A stretch of DNA of 64,000 bases. Source: Fragilaria radians. Taxonomy: Eukaryota > Bacillariophyta > Fragilariophyceae > Fragilariales > Fragilariaceae. A program made the position numbers and the translations under genes. Below, piece after piece: positions 31,089-42,480 of the stretch. The stretch spans positions 1,021,742 to 1,085,741 of the forward strand of contig CAAAJI010000001.1 of assembly GCA_900642245.1 (NCBI GenBank), given 5' to 3'. Every line of letters begins with the position of its first letter. Within the stretch, counting starts at the first letter, position 1. A model generated the notes under the pieces. That model saw only the letters and a program-made list of their open reading frames with translations, was not told where the DNA came from and ran no database searches.

Positions 31089-33099
31089 GGACTGCGTTAA
31101 GCACACTTTCTCCCATTCTGAAGAATTCCTGAAGAATAGATTTAATACAGATGATGCAGACTATTCAAGCAATGGCTGAATGGATTTGCAGTTAGAGGTA
31201 AAATAATCAATGCATATCCAAGCGGGCTATAAACAAGAACACCAGCTTTCCTATGAGGCAATGCTTGATATGGACGGTCCAACAGTTTAAAGAGAGATTG
31301 AAAAGCCTCGGCAACAAGTTTCTCTTTTCCCAAAGAATCACCCACAAATTCGGACCCTAACAACTTCTAAGGGGAGGACACAGGTTGCCATGAAACAGTG
31401 ATGACCTCAAACACATGATGTTTTCATCTGAAGCATTTCTTCAAGTACATGAAAGATATCAAGGAGCTTAGATGTATCAACGACATGATACACTAAAAGT
31501 TGATAATTATAAGAAAGAAACATCAATTAAAGCTTATTTGCATGAGCCAGTGGTACCACAATAATAGCAGACACAGACGTGACGCGGTCGATTATCAAGC
31601 TCCAAAAGGTGGTCAGTTTACTTTGGTTTAGATGGGTTAATAACCTCTGAACTAAAAGCGACATAAAGTCACATAAATGGTGAATACAATATGAGAACTA
31701 CTTTCATGACGTACTTGCAACTGATTTCATTGTGTCATGTAAAAATACCTTGAAGTCAAGCGTTGGAGTGCAAACTATAAATGTGTTTGCCAGCTATCCC
31801 TAGACTAACCATATACATGCAAGTACATTCTTAGGAGAGGTGGAAAACAGTTGAAACGAATACAACCTTATCAGCAGCAACATCAATGGTAACGACAACA
31901 ACATCTTAAAAACTTTTGAAGGCAACAATTCCCAACAACTCCATCAACAAGGATGACCTTAAAAATGCACGACATCTACAGCAACATTGATCATCATCAC
32001 TTTACATTTACTGCAAAAGAAGACAGCCTTATCAACTACGGTAAACAATAATAAAGCTACACATACGACAATATATCGCGATTAGCTTCCTCAATTTCTG
32101 ATAATTTGATTCTCTGTCGGGGTACGTGACGTCCCAGGATTACTACTCTAAAAAGTAAGAGACATAAAGGTCTGTCCACCTTACTTGTTTTCGATATAGA
32201 TTCTCGATTGCTCATTGCTACTGAAAGTAAAAATCTTTGAACTCTCTTAACTTTCAACTGTTCATACCTGGAACAACAAACTTCTAAAAAACATCAGTTG
32301 ACCTGTGATCTGAGGACCAACTGAGTAACGGATCAAGTGATCTTGTAATTCAATGCAATAAACTCTGGCGGTAACGAAAAAACATATTATCTATGGGATA
32401 AAAATCCTTTTTCCGGATTGCATATTTTAAGTTCATGGACAACATACCGGAGAAATCAAAGTCCTAAGTATCTTTACAAATTAATGAAAGTAAAGCACAA
32501 GGGATGTCATCCTCAACAAAACAGTTAGCCATGATTTTAGCCAAATCAGGGGTCCAAGTAAGGTTTACATTGCGCTCGGATTCTTTGCTCAGCAGGTAAG
32601 ACTATAAATGATATTATCAGAATTAGTCTAAAGTATAGAGAAATATTGCAAGATCTCACATGTTTTCAGTATTTCGTTCATATTTACGTAATCTGTAGCT
32701 GCAAGTGTTTAATTTCCTTCTCATCATATTGTTAGCTCCATGGCTAAAGGGTGTGCTATGAAAAAAAACTTTTTCTAAAATTTTATCACTAGTTTTGGCA
32801 ATGAGATTTGTTTGTACTAGTGTTCCACAGGAACCGCCGTGCAAGTTTCCGACTGTAGAAACGATGGAATTGAATGTTGTATCACATCAATTTAGGCCTT
32901 ACTTTGGTAGCTCTCAGGGCTTCCATGACATTTATGAAAATAAAACGTGATAGATTTCGGAAGCGCAAGAACCATACCATAGATTCTTGTTAACTAAAAG
33001 ATGATGCTTCACGGACGTTTCAACTGAAATACTTATTGGTGATATCACCGCTTCAATGATTTACACATAATACATATTCACGCATACTTTGTTCAATTG
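31089..33099. other. Intergenic, probable retroelement debris
   Basis: No intact gene. Stretches at 31140-31420 may continue the gag-like fragment in other frames. The remainder is AT-rich with CAACAACATC-type low-complexity patches near 31860-31930. Confidence 0.35.
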
Positions 33100-33849
33100 A
33101 TGATTGCGTGTACAACGTTACATGAATTACTTTCCATGAAGATGTGGGATGAGGCTATGATAAGGATTAGGAGTCACCCCGCAGAAGTGGCAAAAATTTG
33201 GAGTTGCAGCACTTTGACAGACGATATTCAGCGTCGTGTCAATGCTTATCCTCTTCATAATGCTTGCTATTTGAATGCTCCATATCATCTCATAATGGCC
33301 TTGATTGATTCGTTTCCCAGGGCAATTAAAATACCTGATACGGGGTACAATCGACTTCCAATTCATCATGCAATCTTGGGGAAAGGAGATCCTAAAGTGG
33401 TAGATAATCTCCTTGATAGGCACCCTGAGTCTAGCGCTTGGCAAGATGGTCTTGGACGAGTGCCGCTTCATTATGCTTTGTTCTGCCAAGCTTCATCGTT
33501 TATCATTGAAAAGATGATTGGGATAAACTCTAAAGTTATTCAAGTTCAAGATCGAAATGGGTGGACACCACTGCATTTGGCTGGTGCAGTCAGCGTTCCC
33601 CCACATGTGGTGCGTGCTCTTGTTTTTGCATGTCCCGACGTCTTACAAAAAATTGATGCACAGGGTTTTTGTCCTCGCGATTTTTTCATTATTCATGACA
33701 CCGTTGGCATGGATGTGATTGAGTTTTTAGTTGAGATCACTCCAAAGGATATTCTAATGGCAGAGGATATTCTTCCAATATACGAAATGCTGCTCAATCG
33801 ATCCCTGACGAATGCCAATCATGAACTCCAACCTAATAAAAGTGTGTAA
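33100..33849 (+). CDS. Ankyrin-like repeat protein, 249 aa
   Basis: I start at ATG 33100; the codon before it, TTG, is not a start. The intronless product consists of five or six units of about 33-34 aa with ankyrin consensus blocks: 'YPLHNACYLNAPYHLIMALI', 'LPIHHAILGKGDPKVVDNLL', 'VPLHYALFCQASSFIIEKMI' and 'TPLHLAGAVSVPPHVVRALV'. The repeats end 'PDV' or 'PEA'-like, a style common in diatom ankyrin-like families. No membrane segment, signal peptide or second domain is seen. Ankyrin stacks bind other proteins; partners are unknown. It is convergent with the next ankyrin gene (33940-34764), and the two share layout but not strong sequence identity. Confidence 0.8.
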   Translation: MIACTTLHELLSMKMWDEAMIRIRSHPAEVAKIWSCSTLTDDIQRRVNAYPLHNACYLNAPYHLIMALIDSFPRAIKIPDTGYNRLPIHHAILGKGDPKVVDNLLDRHPESSAWQDGLGRVPLHYALFCQASSFIIEKMIGINSKVIQVQDRNGWTPLHLAGAVSVPPHVVRALVFACPDVLQKIDAQGFCPRDFFIIHDTVGMDVIEFLVEITPKDILMAEDILPIYEMLLNRSLTNANHELQPNKSV

Positions 33850-33939
33850 GACGGCAATGATGAAATAATATAGTTTCCTATTTGAAACTTGACACATAAG
33901 TAGTACTATATTTCTCAACATCTATGCAAAAGACTGCGA

Positions 33940-34764
33940 CTAAACCACATCTCTTCCAAGAGATGGACGCTTCGCAGGTTTTCCTAGACGATTGAAAACC
34001 AATGAACGATGTTCTTCAAGTAGTGAGAGGACTTCCTTTTTATTCTTCGCGTCATGGGATTCCAAACACTTCTCTGCTGATGTTCCTTTATTTGTTCGAA
34101 AAATAGAAGCTTCGGGATAAGCTTGTAAAAGATTTTGAACCACATGCGTAGATGCCCCAACCGAACAAGCTACATGTAATGGAAGCCAACCCCTTCGATC
34201 ATTACCTCGTGCAGCTTCGGGATGGGCTTCCATCAACATATCTAGGATAACTGTATCTGCTCCATTTGATAGTGCGTAGTGTATTGGTAACCGACCAAGT
34301 ATATCAGGAACAAGAGCCGCGTAAGAGTATTTTTGTAAAAGGAGATCTACGACATGTGGGTTAGCGTGCTTCCGACAAGCAATATGTAGAGGAAGTCGTT
34401 GATAGGCGGACTCGGGTAGTTTTAATCCGTCAGGATGAGCCAGGATTAATGCTTGCACCAGTTCAAGTGGTGCTGCTTCGTTTGCGCAGCTCTCATGAAG
34501 CGGCAGGACCGTTGATACCTTAATGCCTTCAAAAAATCCAGCTCTATTGGAGTAAGCTCGGGCCAACGAAGAGTTTCGTTGTAACAGGGAAATAGCGTGA
34601 TCCCATTGTTCTGATGTAATGGCTTGTGAGAGATTAGATGAAGGCATTAGCGCTAGAACTGTTTGTGAAGGCTTGCTCGTTGCGAGCGAGTGCCAAAACC
34701 TTCGAGCTTTTGATGCACAACAACTTCTATCAACTGACGCTTCCATACGACAATAAGGCAGCAT
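33940..34764 (-). CDS. Ankyrin-like repeat protein, 274 aa
   Basis: An intronless 274-aa protein with the same short helical N-terminal module ('ITSEQWDHAISLLQRNSSLARAYSNR'), in which a 'W..A' is shared with the neighbouring ankyrin proteins. Repeats follow: 'LPLHESCANEAAPLELVQAL', 'LPLHIACRKHANPHVVDLLL', 'LPIHYALSNGADTVILDMLM' and 'LPLHVACSVGASTHVVQNLL', each ending 'YPEA' or 'HPEA'. The C-terminus is short and basic. A protein-protein interaction role is inferred from the fold; no catalytic domain is present. ATG 34764 is the first Met; a second at about residue 7 is possible. Confidence 0.8.
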   Translation of the reverse strand: MLPYCRMEASVDRSCCASKARRFWHSLATSKPSQTVLALMPSSNLSQAITSEQWDHAISLLQRNSSLARAYSNRAGFFEGIKVSTVLPLHESCANEAAPLELVQALILAHPDGLKLPESAYQRLPLHIACRKHANPHVVDLLLQKYSYAALVPDILGRLPIHYALSNGADTVILDMLMEAHPEAARGNDRRGWLPLHVACSVGASTHVVQNLLQAYPEASIFRTNKGTSAEKCLESHDAKNKKEVLSLLEEHRSLVFNRLGKPAKRPSLGRDVV

Positions 34765-36169
34765 TACAAATCGATATACTAGATTATTGACTGCACTCGG
34801 AGTATAAATATATAGTACAGATAATGCCTAGAGAAAACTAAAAAATCAAAAATCGTGTATGTCTTCGATCTCCCGATGACTCGATCGATTCCTGGAAATA
34901 CCAATAGTCAAGATTGAATCCTTATTGCTGGATTCAACATAGTCATAACGTGTAACTGAAGGTACCATACGATTCGTTTTGCCAGTTGATAGAAAGGAGC
35001 AATGTTTCATATCTAAAGTAAGAATATCAACGCTTATTAATGTCACGATTACAGTGTAGAAATACAACGCGAGCACAAGCCTAAATTTTAAAGTATGAAA
35101 ATTAATCTCAAAACTTAAAACCCACACATATGAGATCATATGAGAACTACGATTCAACTGAAGTGAGGGCACACTTTTAATCCTAATAAAGAAGAATTCA
35201 GGAGTAATCAATCTTTTTTTAGAAATTCCATTCATGGGGAATTAGGACCATTAATTATAGTACATACTTCATAGAGCAATGAAAAAATTGGCCTTCCCAC
35301 ATCTGCTATCTTTCCTATAATACTTTACCAGCAGATGATTAAAAAGTGTGGTTTAGCATGATAGAATGATTTCTCTGCACTTATAGTGCCTCTAGGTGTA
35401 TGCCCTTAATACCATTCAAATCTATTCGTGATGAGCTTGTTGCTGCAGATTTTTTCTTTCTCATTTGACTTTGATTCATGCAGTACTCTTTTATTGATTC
35501 TGATTAACTTTCTTTAAACAAGTTTTATGGTAATAATGTAAGTCACATATTAAAAAATGCAAAAGAGCAATGACGCTTCGTAGACTAAGGACTTATCCAA
35601 TACATTGCAAGCCTCTACACATTCCTTTTGAATGTGCACCCATTGTCAATTATTATAAATTTTCAGAGTAAATGTTGCTGATTTAAAGTCATGACGTCGT
35701 GGTGAGAGATTATAGAGCGAAAAGAAAGGAAATTCCCTAGTAATTGAGTGTAGTCCTCAAATTGAAATAAAGGTTGTGCTGCAGAAAAATCTGATAATGT
35801 AGGTCATCTTTAGATTTTGCATTGTTCAAGTGTTTTGAAAGCACACATGTTCACAAGGAAATTGAAGCATTAAGCATAAATAGACAAGTGACCAACCATC
35901 ATCCAACTACCAAAGCATGCAGTCTTACAACATCCAACCAGAAACTTGTCTATCTGTCATCCAACATCCCAGGCCTATATAGCACCAACACAGTACCATA
36001 CAGCAAACACAAAAGCATGTCCTTCATTCCAGTAACACAAAAAATGCCTATACATTTTTTCTATAACTCAGATTAGGTGACGTTTTCAAGACTATTTATT
36101 AATTTATTCAACACCCCAATGCTTTCCAATTTTCGCCCCTCCGTAATTTTGTGAGTACAAAGAAGAGGA
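34765..36169. other. Intergenic, no gene recognised
   Basis: AT-rich region with several open frames of 80-130 codons but no recognisable motif or splice-linked coding sequence. Confidence 0.45.
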
Positions 36170-37054
36170 ATGCCGATGGATGAAGTCAGAGAACACCGTA
36201 AGAAGATATTACTCGACAAAATAAGAGAGGAAGAACGATGGATTCGAATTTATGAAGCAGATTTGATGCAAACGCGGTTACAGATCCCCGTTACATCTTT
36301 AAAAAGGATGACGACAGATGAGCAAAGTGAATTTGATCAAACTGGCAATGATGTGTTGACTGACATGTTGATGCCATCTATGCTCGACAAACGCTGGCAT
36401 GATAATCCGATTCTGTATCGTATTCTACCGCTTGTCAGTGGAATAGTGTTTGAATCTGCGATTCCTATACGATCGACAATTGTGGAACTTGAACAGCAAC
36501 GTTCATTTCTGGTTCAGGGATATACTTCCAACTGTCCTGAAGTAAAAATTCAGTTTCATATGAATCTATCCATGGATTTGACATCGGATCCTTTCTTATC
36601 GAAAGTCACAATGCAAATTCAAAATAAATACAAGGGGGAAGAGGAATTGAATGATATAATTTGCCTATTGGAAGAAAAACGAAATATTCCATTGGCATTA
36701 CGACAAATGACAAAATGGACAGAATTCCATCGTCGACGAAATGAAGCAATGAGAAAGTTTCAGAATCAAAGTGACGGTAAACTTGAACGTCTTAGTACTT
36801 CAAAATTCCGAATCTTGTGGAGTCAAGAATCCTTTTTGGTCATGAAGTGGGGATGGCATGTTAGCTGGGCCACGAGTGGACAAGATAAGATTCACGTTTT
36901 GCATTGTCAGATTCCTCGCTCATCATCTCATGAAATGATCGATGCTTCAGCAATTGTTCTCTCAAATAGCCTAGATCAGCTTTTGAAGTGTGTAAGAGGC
37001 GATTGTGAGAGAGCCCTAGATTTAATTCTGAAGGCATGTTCGTTGCCTCGGTAA
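36170..37054 (+). CDS. Hypothetical protein, 294 aa, N-terminal coiled coil
   Basis: Not recognised with confidence. Residues 1-40 are a charged helix ('VREHRKKILLDKIREEERWI') likely to form a coiled coil. The rest looks globular and alternates strands and helices, with a 'ILYRILPLVSGIVFES' block near residue 85 and a Trp-rich segment near residue 225 ('VMKWGWHVSWATSG'). There is no signal peptide, membrane segment or zinc motif. A coiled coil followed by a two-part globular region is the layout of RWD-type kinetochore proteins such as CENP-O/Mcm21, but I see no diagnostic motif, so this is only a suggestion. The open frame with ATG start and natural codon use supports a real gene. Confidence 0.65.
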   Translation: MPMDEVREHRKKILLDKIREEERWIRIYEADLMQTRLQIPVTSLKRMTTDEQSEFDQTGNDVLTDMLMPSMLDKRWHDNPILYRILPLVSGIVFESAIPIRSTIVELEQQRSFLVQGYTSNCPEVKIQFHMNLSMDLTSDPFLSKVTMQIQNKYKGEEELNDIICLLEEKRNIPLALRQMTKWTEFHRRRNEAMRKFQNQSDGKLERLSTSKFRILWSQESFLVMKWGWHVSWATSGQDKIHVLHCQIPRSSSHEMIDASAIVLSNSLDQLLKCVRGDCERALDLILKACSLPR

Positions 37055-38253
37055 CCTGAAGTTATGCATAGAATCATGGTTGCAACATATCCATGGGAGA
37101 CGGCAGGAAGCATGGACATGATGTTCTCAGAGTAAAACATTTCTGATTTCAGATGAATTCGGCTTCAATAAAATGAATGTTGGATCTCCAAAAGTATGGT
37201 GAAGGCAACACCATTCGACCTGGAATCATGCATTTGCACGAAAGGTTTTGTAGCCTGCTGGACAGTGGCATTCGATATGCCCTCCTTACATGCTAATAAA
37301 GATTGAATCTAGATAATGGTTTTTAATCTAAAATAATGTTAGCGAGATAAGTCGGGTGGATAAAACAAAGTGGTAAATGTTGTGGAATTTAAATTAAAAG
37401 GTTTTTACTGAACGGACATGTACCTCGTTTATGTGAGGAAGTCGAATTGACCTCGTTAGCGTAGGTGTTGCAAGGAGTTCAAAATATGTACTTCGAGAAG
37501 GTTTATTAAAAAATATTCATAACAGTGTGGTTACAAAGCAAAAACCTTAATGACAGTATCGTCAGCGATATGCAGACGCAGTACAGGAAATCGAATCATG
37601 AACGATGGCTGCACCTGATTGTTCAGATACTCGACCATGCTTACGTAGATACGCAGTGATGGAAGGAAAGGTTTGAGCAAACGAAACAAACAATAGAATC
37701 CTGCAATGATGAAGGGTTCGATATATCAGCATCTTTCACTTTTCAATACAATTCCAACCCTGGTAAAAGTCAATACCGGTTATACGTTTCTGCGACCATT
37801 TTGCCGTATCAATGCAACTATTTGGTAATACCGACAATTTGTGGGGGCTATGCTTTCCCGACTTCCTCAATTGGAAGAATATCGTAATGCATGCAAATTA
37901 TCCGACATAATTACTTCGACAGCACTGAAATAAAGAGAGAGAGCTACGATGTTCCATGTTCCTGTCAAGCGTTTGAGAGGTTACTATACTTGCAATGTAC
38001 GCTCTTTTTGGTACTCCGAATACTCAACGCAGGCCGACTTAGTAATTCTTTTTATTAAAGAATACCGTACTCGGAGTATTGAATAAAGTTTGGTTATACA
38101 AAGTGCGTGGAGAATATGCAAAGTATATGGGGGTTCCCTCTCCATAACAACCCTCGTCATTAAAAAGCACTTTAAACTTCTTTTCGTCTTTTAGCTGTTT
38201 GCTTCTGGATTCATCTTTCTTAGCTGAGAGGCCTCAATCCTCATTATCCACCA
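37055..38253. other. Intergenic, no gene recognised
   Basis: Contains a protein-like but broken frame at about 37560-37700 and an imperfect inverted repeat around 38010-38080 (GTACTCCGAATACT-type against CGGAGTATT). It ends at the start codon of the first long ankyrin paralogue. Confidence 0.4.
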
Positions 38254-40496
38254 ATGAAGAATGCAACCTCAATGAATGAAAGTTCCAAGATTCAGGCAGA
38301 AGTGACCGATTTGAGTGCCACATCAAGTGCAAGTACAATACCATTACCAACCAAGGTAAAGAATCATAAGGCTGCGTTACCCCCTCTGTTTTGGTACATG
38401 GAAATGGGAGACTGGGAAAAAGCCACGGATCGTGCTCAAAGGCACCCACGAGATGTTAGAAACTGGGCAACGTTACGAACGAAATCGATGGCAGATGCAA
38501 AGGTATCAGGAACTAAACGGCTGGCCTTGCACCATGCTTGCTTTAAACTACGTTCTGTGATTCCAAACTCAAGAACAAGTTCAACTCAAGAAGATTCTTT
38601 TGTGGAAGTCTGCAAATTTATAATGCTGCTTATTTCAATTTATCCTGAGGCTGCCAGTAAACGAGAATCTAGGCATGGATGCTTACCCTTGCATTTGGCA
38701 GCATTTGCATCTTGTGCTCCGCGATACAAAGATGATGTTATTTCTCCTCCAGTATCTCCTATGAAAATTTCTTCCAATCATATGATTTCACGACCTCATT
38801 CACTTAGCCATAGAATTCCATCGGAAGGAACTACAGCTTCGAGTTTCACAAATATGACGGAGATGTACATGGATGATCTCTTCATGGGGAATCAAACTGC
38901 TTGGCGTGAGTCTCCTGGAAGGTCGGATGCAGCATCTTCTACTGCAATGCAACCAAATATTGTTGTTTCCATGGATTCTAATGTAGTGATATCTGCAAAA
39001 CGAGAAGATATGGCAGTCAAGGTAATTAACGCATTGCTGGATGCTTATCCAAAGGCAATCAAAGTAGATTCGGAAGGTGGTCGGCTTCCACTTCATACAG
39101 CTTGTGCTGGTCGAGCTACTCCTCGTGTGATCTCCACTCTTGTTACCGCATATCCTGCAGCGGCAAGGCATCGAAATAAAGATGGGTTTTTACCATTACA
39201 TCTTGCTGCACATTGGGGAGTGAGCCATCCAAATGTTGCTGTGGTTTTGTTAAAAGCTTATCCTGACTCAACACTAGGACGTAATCGATGGGAGCGAACT
39301 CCGTTGGAAGAAGCGCTTTGCATGGCCGGGGAGAATGGGCGACCACACCAAGCCGCTCTAGTTCGGGCATTACGGAAACATCCTTCTTATTGGACGAAGA
39401 TTCCGGAAGAGCTAATTTCATCAGACTTTGGACTCTCACGTGCCGATGGTCCTACTACAGTTGATATTGATGAAACCTTGCCAGACGATGAAACATCCCA
39501 GCAAGATTATGGAAGGCAAATGTATGGTGAAGGGCTCGAATTCTTGAACGAGTAAGTCCTTTACTGTATTCTATGCTTCGTTTTGATTATTCCGTCTCAT
39601 TGTAACATGTTGTTTGTGTAGCGAAAATGATCATAACGCTTTCAGTCCCATCAGGGAGTCCCCCCTCAAAAGCAACAAATTTAAGGAAATGAGCCTCGCT
39701 TCACTCATCCGAAACCAAAACTGGAGCGCTGTCATGACTCGAATATCTCAAGAGGCTGGGGAAGAAATTCAAGCACTGACGAAAGGAGGATTCCTTGCCA
39801 CAGAGGGCTTCACTCCACTGCATTATGCGTGTGAGCGAAGGCCTCCCTTGGAAGTTGTCGAGGCTTTGATTACCACTTGGCCTGAATCTGTTACCACTCG
39901 GCTGCAACCTGGAGGAGCTCTACCTTTACACATTGCGTGTACCTGGCAAGCTTCTGTCGAGGTGGTGGAAGCGATTTGCTTAGCAGAGCCAGCCGCATGT
40001 CGAATTCCAGATGATCTAGGAAATATTCCTTTGCATTGTGCTGTGTTTTCGGGAACAGCAATAGGTGTAGTTGAAGTTCTCCTTCGAACGTTTCCCAAGT
40101 CAGTTACAGCGCGCAACCTTCAAGGCAGTCTCCCGATTGATATAATTAAGCGTCTTCGTCACATCAATAGAAGAAGTGCGATGGAACTTGTCAACGCTAC
40201 GTTACGTTCACTCTCGACTACCACTATTTCCCGATCAAATGGGTCACAAGGTTCGGTTGCACTTCGTGCTACGGAGATGAAAAATAGGTAAGTGTTACTT
40301 GCACTACTAAATAATTCTTGCATCGACGCAAGAGGATTCTCACTGTTTTTACTGTTTCAGGGATGGTGCTGATATCATTACACATAATGGTCAGCAATTA
40401 TTGACTGACGGAGATGAAGGCGTAGATATTGACCTCGATGCTGGTGTGGAAGTAACTTACGATCCCGATGACAGAGAAGATCTTGTGTGGATATAG
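38254..40496 (+). CDS. Long ankyrin-like protein, paralogue A (3 exons, 699 aa)
   Basis: Exons are 38254-39551, 39622-40287 and 40361-40496; introns of 70 and 73 nt have GTAAGT donors and TAG/CAG acceptors, both in codon phase 2. The N-terminus is Ser-rich, then a module with 'MGDWEKATDRAQRHPRDV'. Ankyrin-like units appear at about residues 140-155 ('GCLPLHLAAFASC'), 273-345 ('GRLPLHTACAGRATPRVIST', 'GFLPLHLAAHWGVSHPNVAV') and 495-590 (three units in exon 2, e.g. 'LPLHIACTWQASVEVVEAI'). Between the first and second sets is a long Ser/Met-rich insert. Exon 3 encodes an acidic tail ending Trp-Ile. It probably acts as an interaction scaffold. Paralogue B lies 6.1 kb downstream. Confidence 0.85.
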
Positions 40497-42139
40497 AGAG
40501 ATATTTTCGCAAGTATTTTCTCCCGACGGTGTACAAATTATAGAGATTGAGACCCTAAAGCAAAGATGTACACTTCCTTGAATTTCATCCTTCCACATTT
40601 TGCAAGTTAAAGTTCGTAGCAGAAATGTGACTTTTTCTTAGGTGCGCAGCAGAAATCTTTCTTTAAAAGATTTTATTAATTAAATCTCTGATTAACGAAA
40701 CTTTTTTCCCTAACTTTTCTAAGTTTAGTCTCTACCTTCCAGGCTGAAATTACAATTAGGTAAGCCTTAATGCTTCATTTGATCGAAAACAAGATAAGTA
40801 TGGTAAAGGAACAAACATTGAGCATGACGCAGTTAAACAACCACTAGCAGCTGGGGCCACGCAGATTAGCAGCAGTCGTATTGGAGATTTGGAAGAAGTT
40901 GAAGTTCTGATGTAAGTTTAAAGAACATGATTAGGTAATTTACGAACAAACAAAATAAAACATCAGTTTCTAGAAAGTATCAGATATTGTCTCATCTGAT
41001 ACCTTAATAGCAAGCTAGACAATATAGAATGCTTAATCTAGATAACGTATCAAATTATACATTACCGTTGAAAACATGAAAATTTGTTCATTGTAACTTA
41101 TTTATAATATCTGGGTGTCGTAGTCGTAAATAGAGAATTCTGGGGAAGCCACTAGATTTATGAGGGTACATCATTCAAGTAGAATTTGTGCAGTCCCATT
41201 ACCGAGAGAAGCTAGGAGAAGGAATTCAATGGTAAGTTTTGAAAAAAGATTCAAGAGTAGCAAGTTAAAGGTGCCTTGTTAAAAATGCTTCATAACGATA
41301 GCCCGATACATGGTGATCTGGTGGCAAAGATTATGCTAAAACCGCTTTCTGAGTGCCCCTGTTGGAAGAAGGAGGTGGAGAACTCTCATCATGCTTTGAG
41401 TTGCAAAGAGCAAATCACATAACTTTCAACTCCTATTGCGATGAGAATACGAAGGTACGACTTGATATTGATGCCAAGGAAGGTATTTTGGAACCATTCT
41501 TAGGTTCAAAAATTCACAAAAACAATAAGATGGATGATAAAGGGATGTTTCAGGGGTATTAGGAAATAGAATGGGAAAATTGGTTGAATTGGTAAGGGAG
41601 TCAGGAATGAAAAAAGTCGTGTGAAGACCATGAGTAGTATGGTGAGAGCTTTTTGAAAAAGATGGTTAGCAATGTGGAGATACCAATACACGGTATTGCA
41701 TCCAAATCACCGAGAATAAGGACACCCTTAGATTAGAGCATCTCAATATGGCACAAGGTCAAGTGTCAGATTGGATTCTCATGTACAGGTCCAACATCGA
41801 AAATATCATTTATGGACAAGACCTGGAAATATTGGAAGCAACATGATAAGCATGAATGGCAAGGGACACTAGTGAAGAAAAACTGGCCTCATTCAAAAGG
41901 TCCCGTTTGAGCCCACTATATACATCACTTAGGTCATTAGGATAGTTTAGGATTGTTAAGGATAGCACTTTAACAATGGATCAATGTTATCTTGCTGTCT
42001 TCCATGTTGTCAAAGTAAGAAATAGATGGCTATGTGTGAATACTTGTGTACTAAGAGAAATAACTCGTAATCATTGAATTGCTTCATTGGCTGTCGAAAA
42101 TATTCCTACCAGGACTCTACAGTGATATTATGAGCGTTT
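40497..42139. other. Intergenic, probable decayed retroelement
   Basis: No intact gene. Part of 41350-42100 may belong to the gypsy remnant whose RT is recognisable just downstream, but the frames are too broken to identify. Confidence 0.35.
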
Positions 42140-42480
42140 AAAGGCCCGCATTTTGCAGACCAAATGAAATACCTGGGTCACAGGATTTACGCCAAAAATA
42201 GCAGTCACCCATCGCTTAAAAGGATCATAGCCATACATGGTTTAAGTCCCAGACAATAGAGAAGAACTTTCTTACGACATTGGTGTACTCAACTGTTTTT
42301 TATTGAAGTTTAAGTAATGGAGAAAAGTGCGATTATTTTTACTCTGACTGGCTAACAAACACAGTCAATCCAAAAATGATTATAGGTATGTTTATCAAAA
42401 CTAGATTATCAATACACTTTCCAAGCATGCACGCACAACTAGGTTCTAAGTTGGGTGCAATTGTATTAAATGCCTGCTAT
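42140..42480 (+). pseudogene. Ty3/gypsy RT to RNase H fragment
   Basis: Reads 'FADQMKYLGHRIYAKNSSHP' then 'KRIIAIHG', matching the end of a gypsy RT palm domain; the better preserved element at 2230-6634 has 'VEQIEYLGYWITRKGIQP' at this point. About 180 nt later 'AQLGSKLGAIVLNAC' corresponds to the RNase H 'LGAVI' block, at the expected distance. Both pieces are interrupted by stops. Confidence 0.55.

Noticed and set aside
32057..35235. Small minus-strand frames such as 32057-32257 and 34846-35235 as genes
   Set aside because: No start context, homology or splice partners; AT-rich frames of this size are expected by chance.
38010..38080. Imperfect inverted repeat upstream of ankyrin paralogue A
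   Set aside because: Only about 12-14 matching bases with a large loop in AT-rich sequence; not distinguishable from chance.
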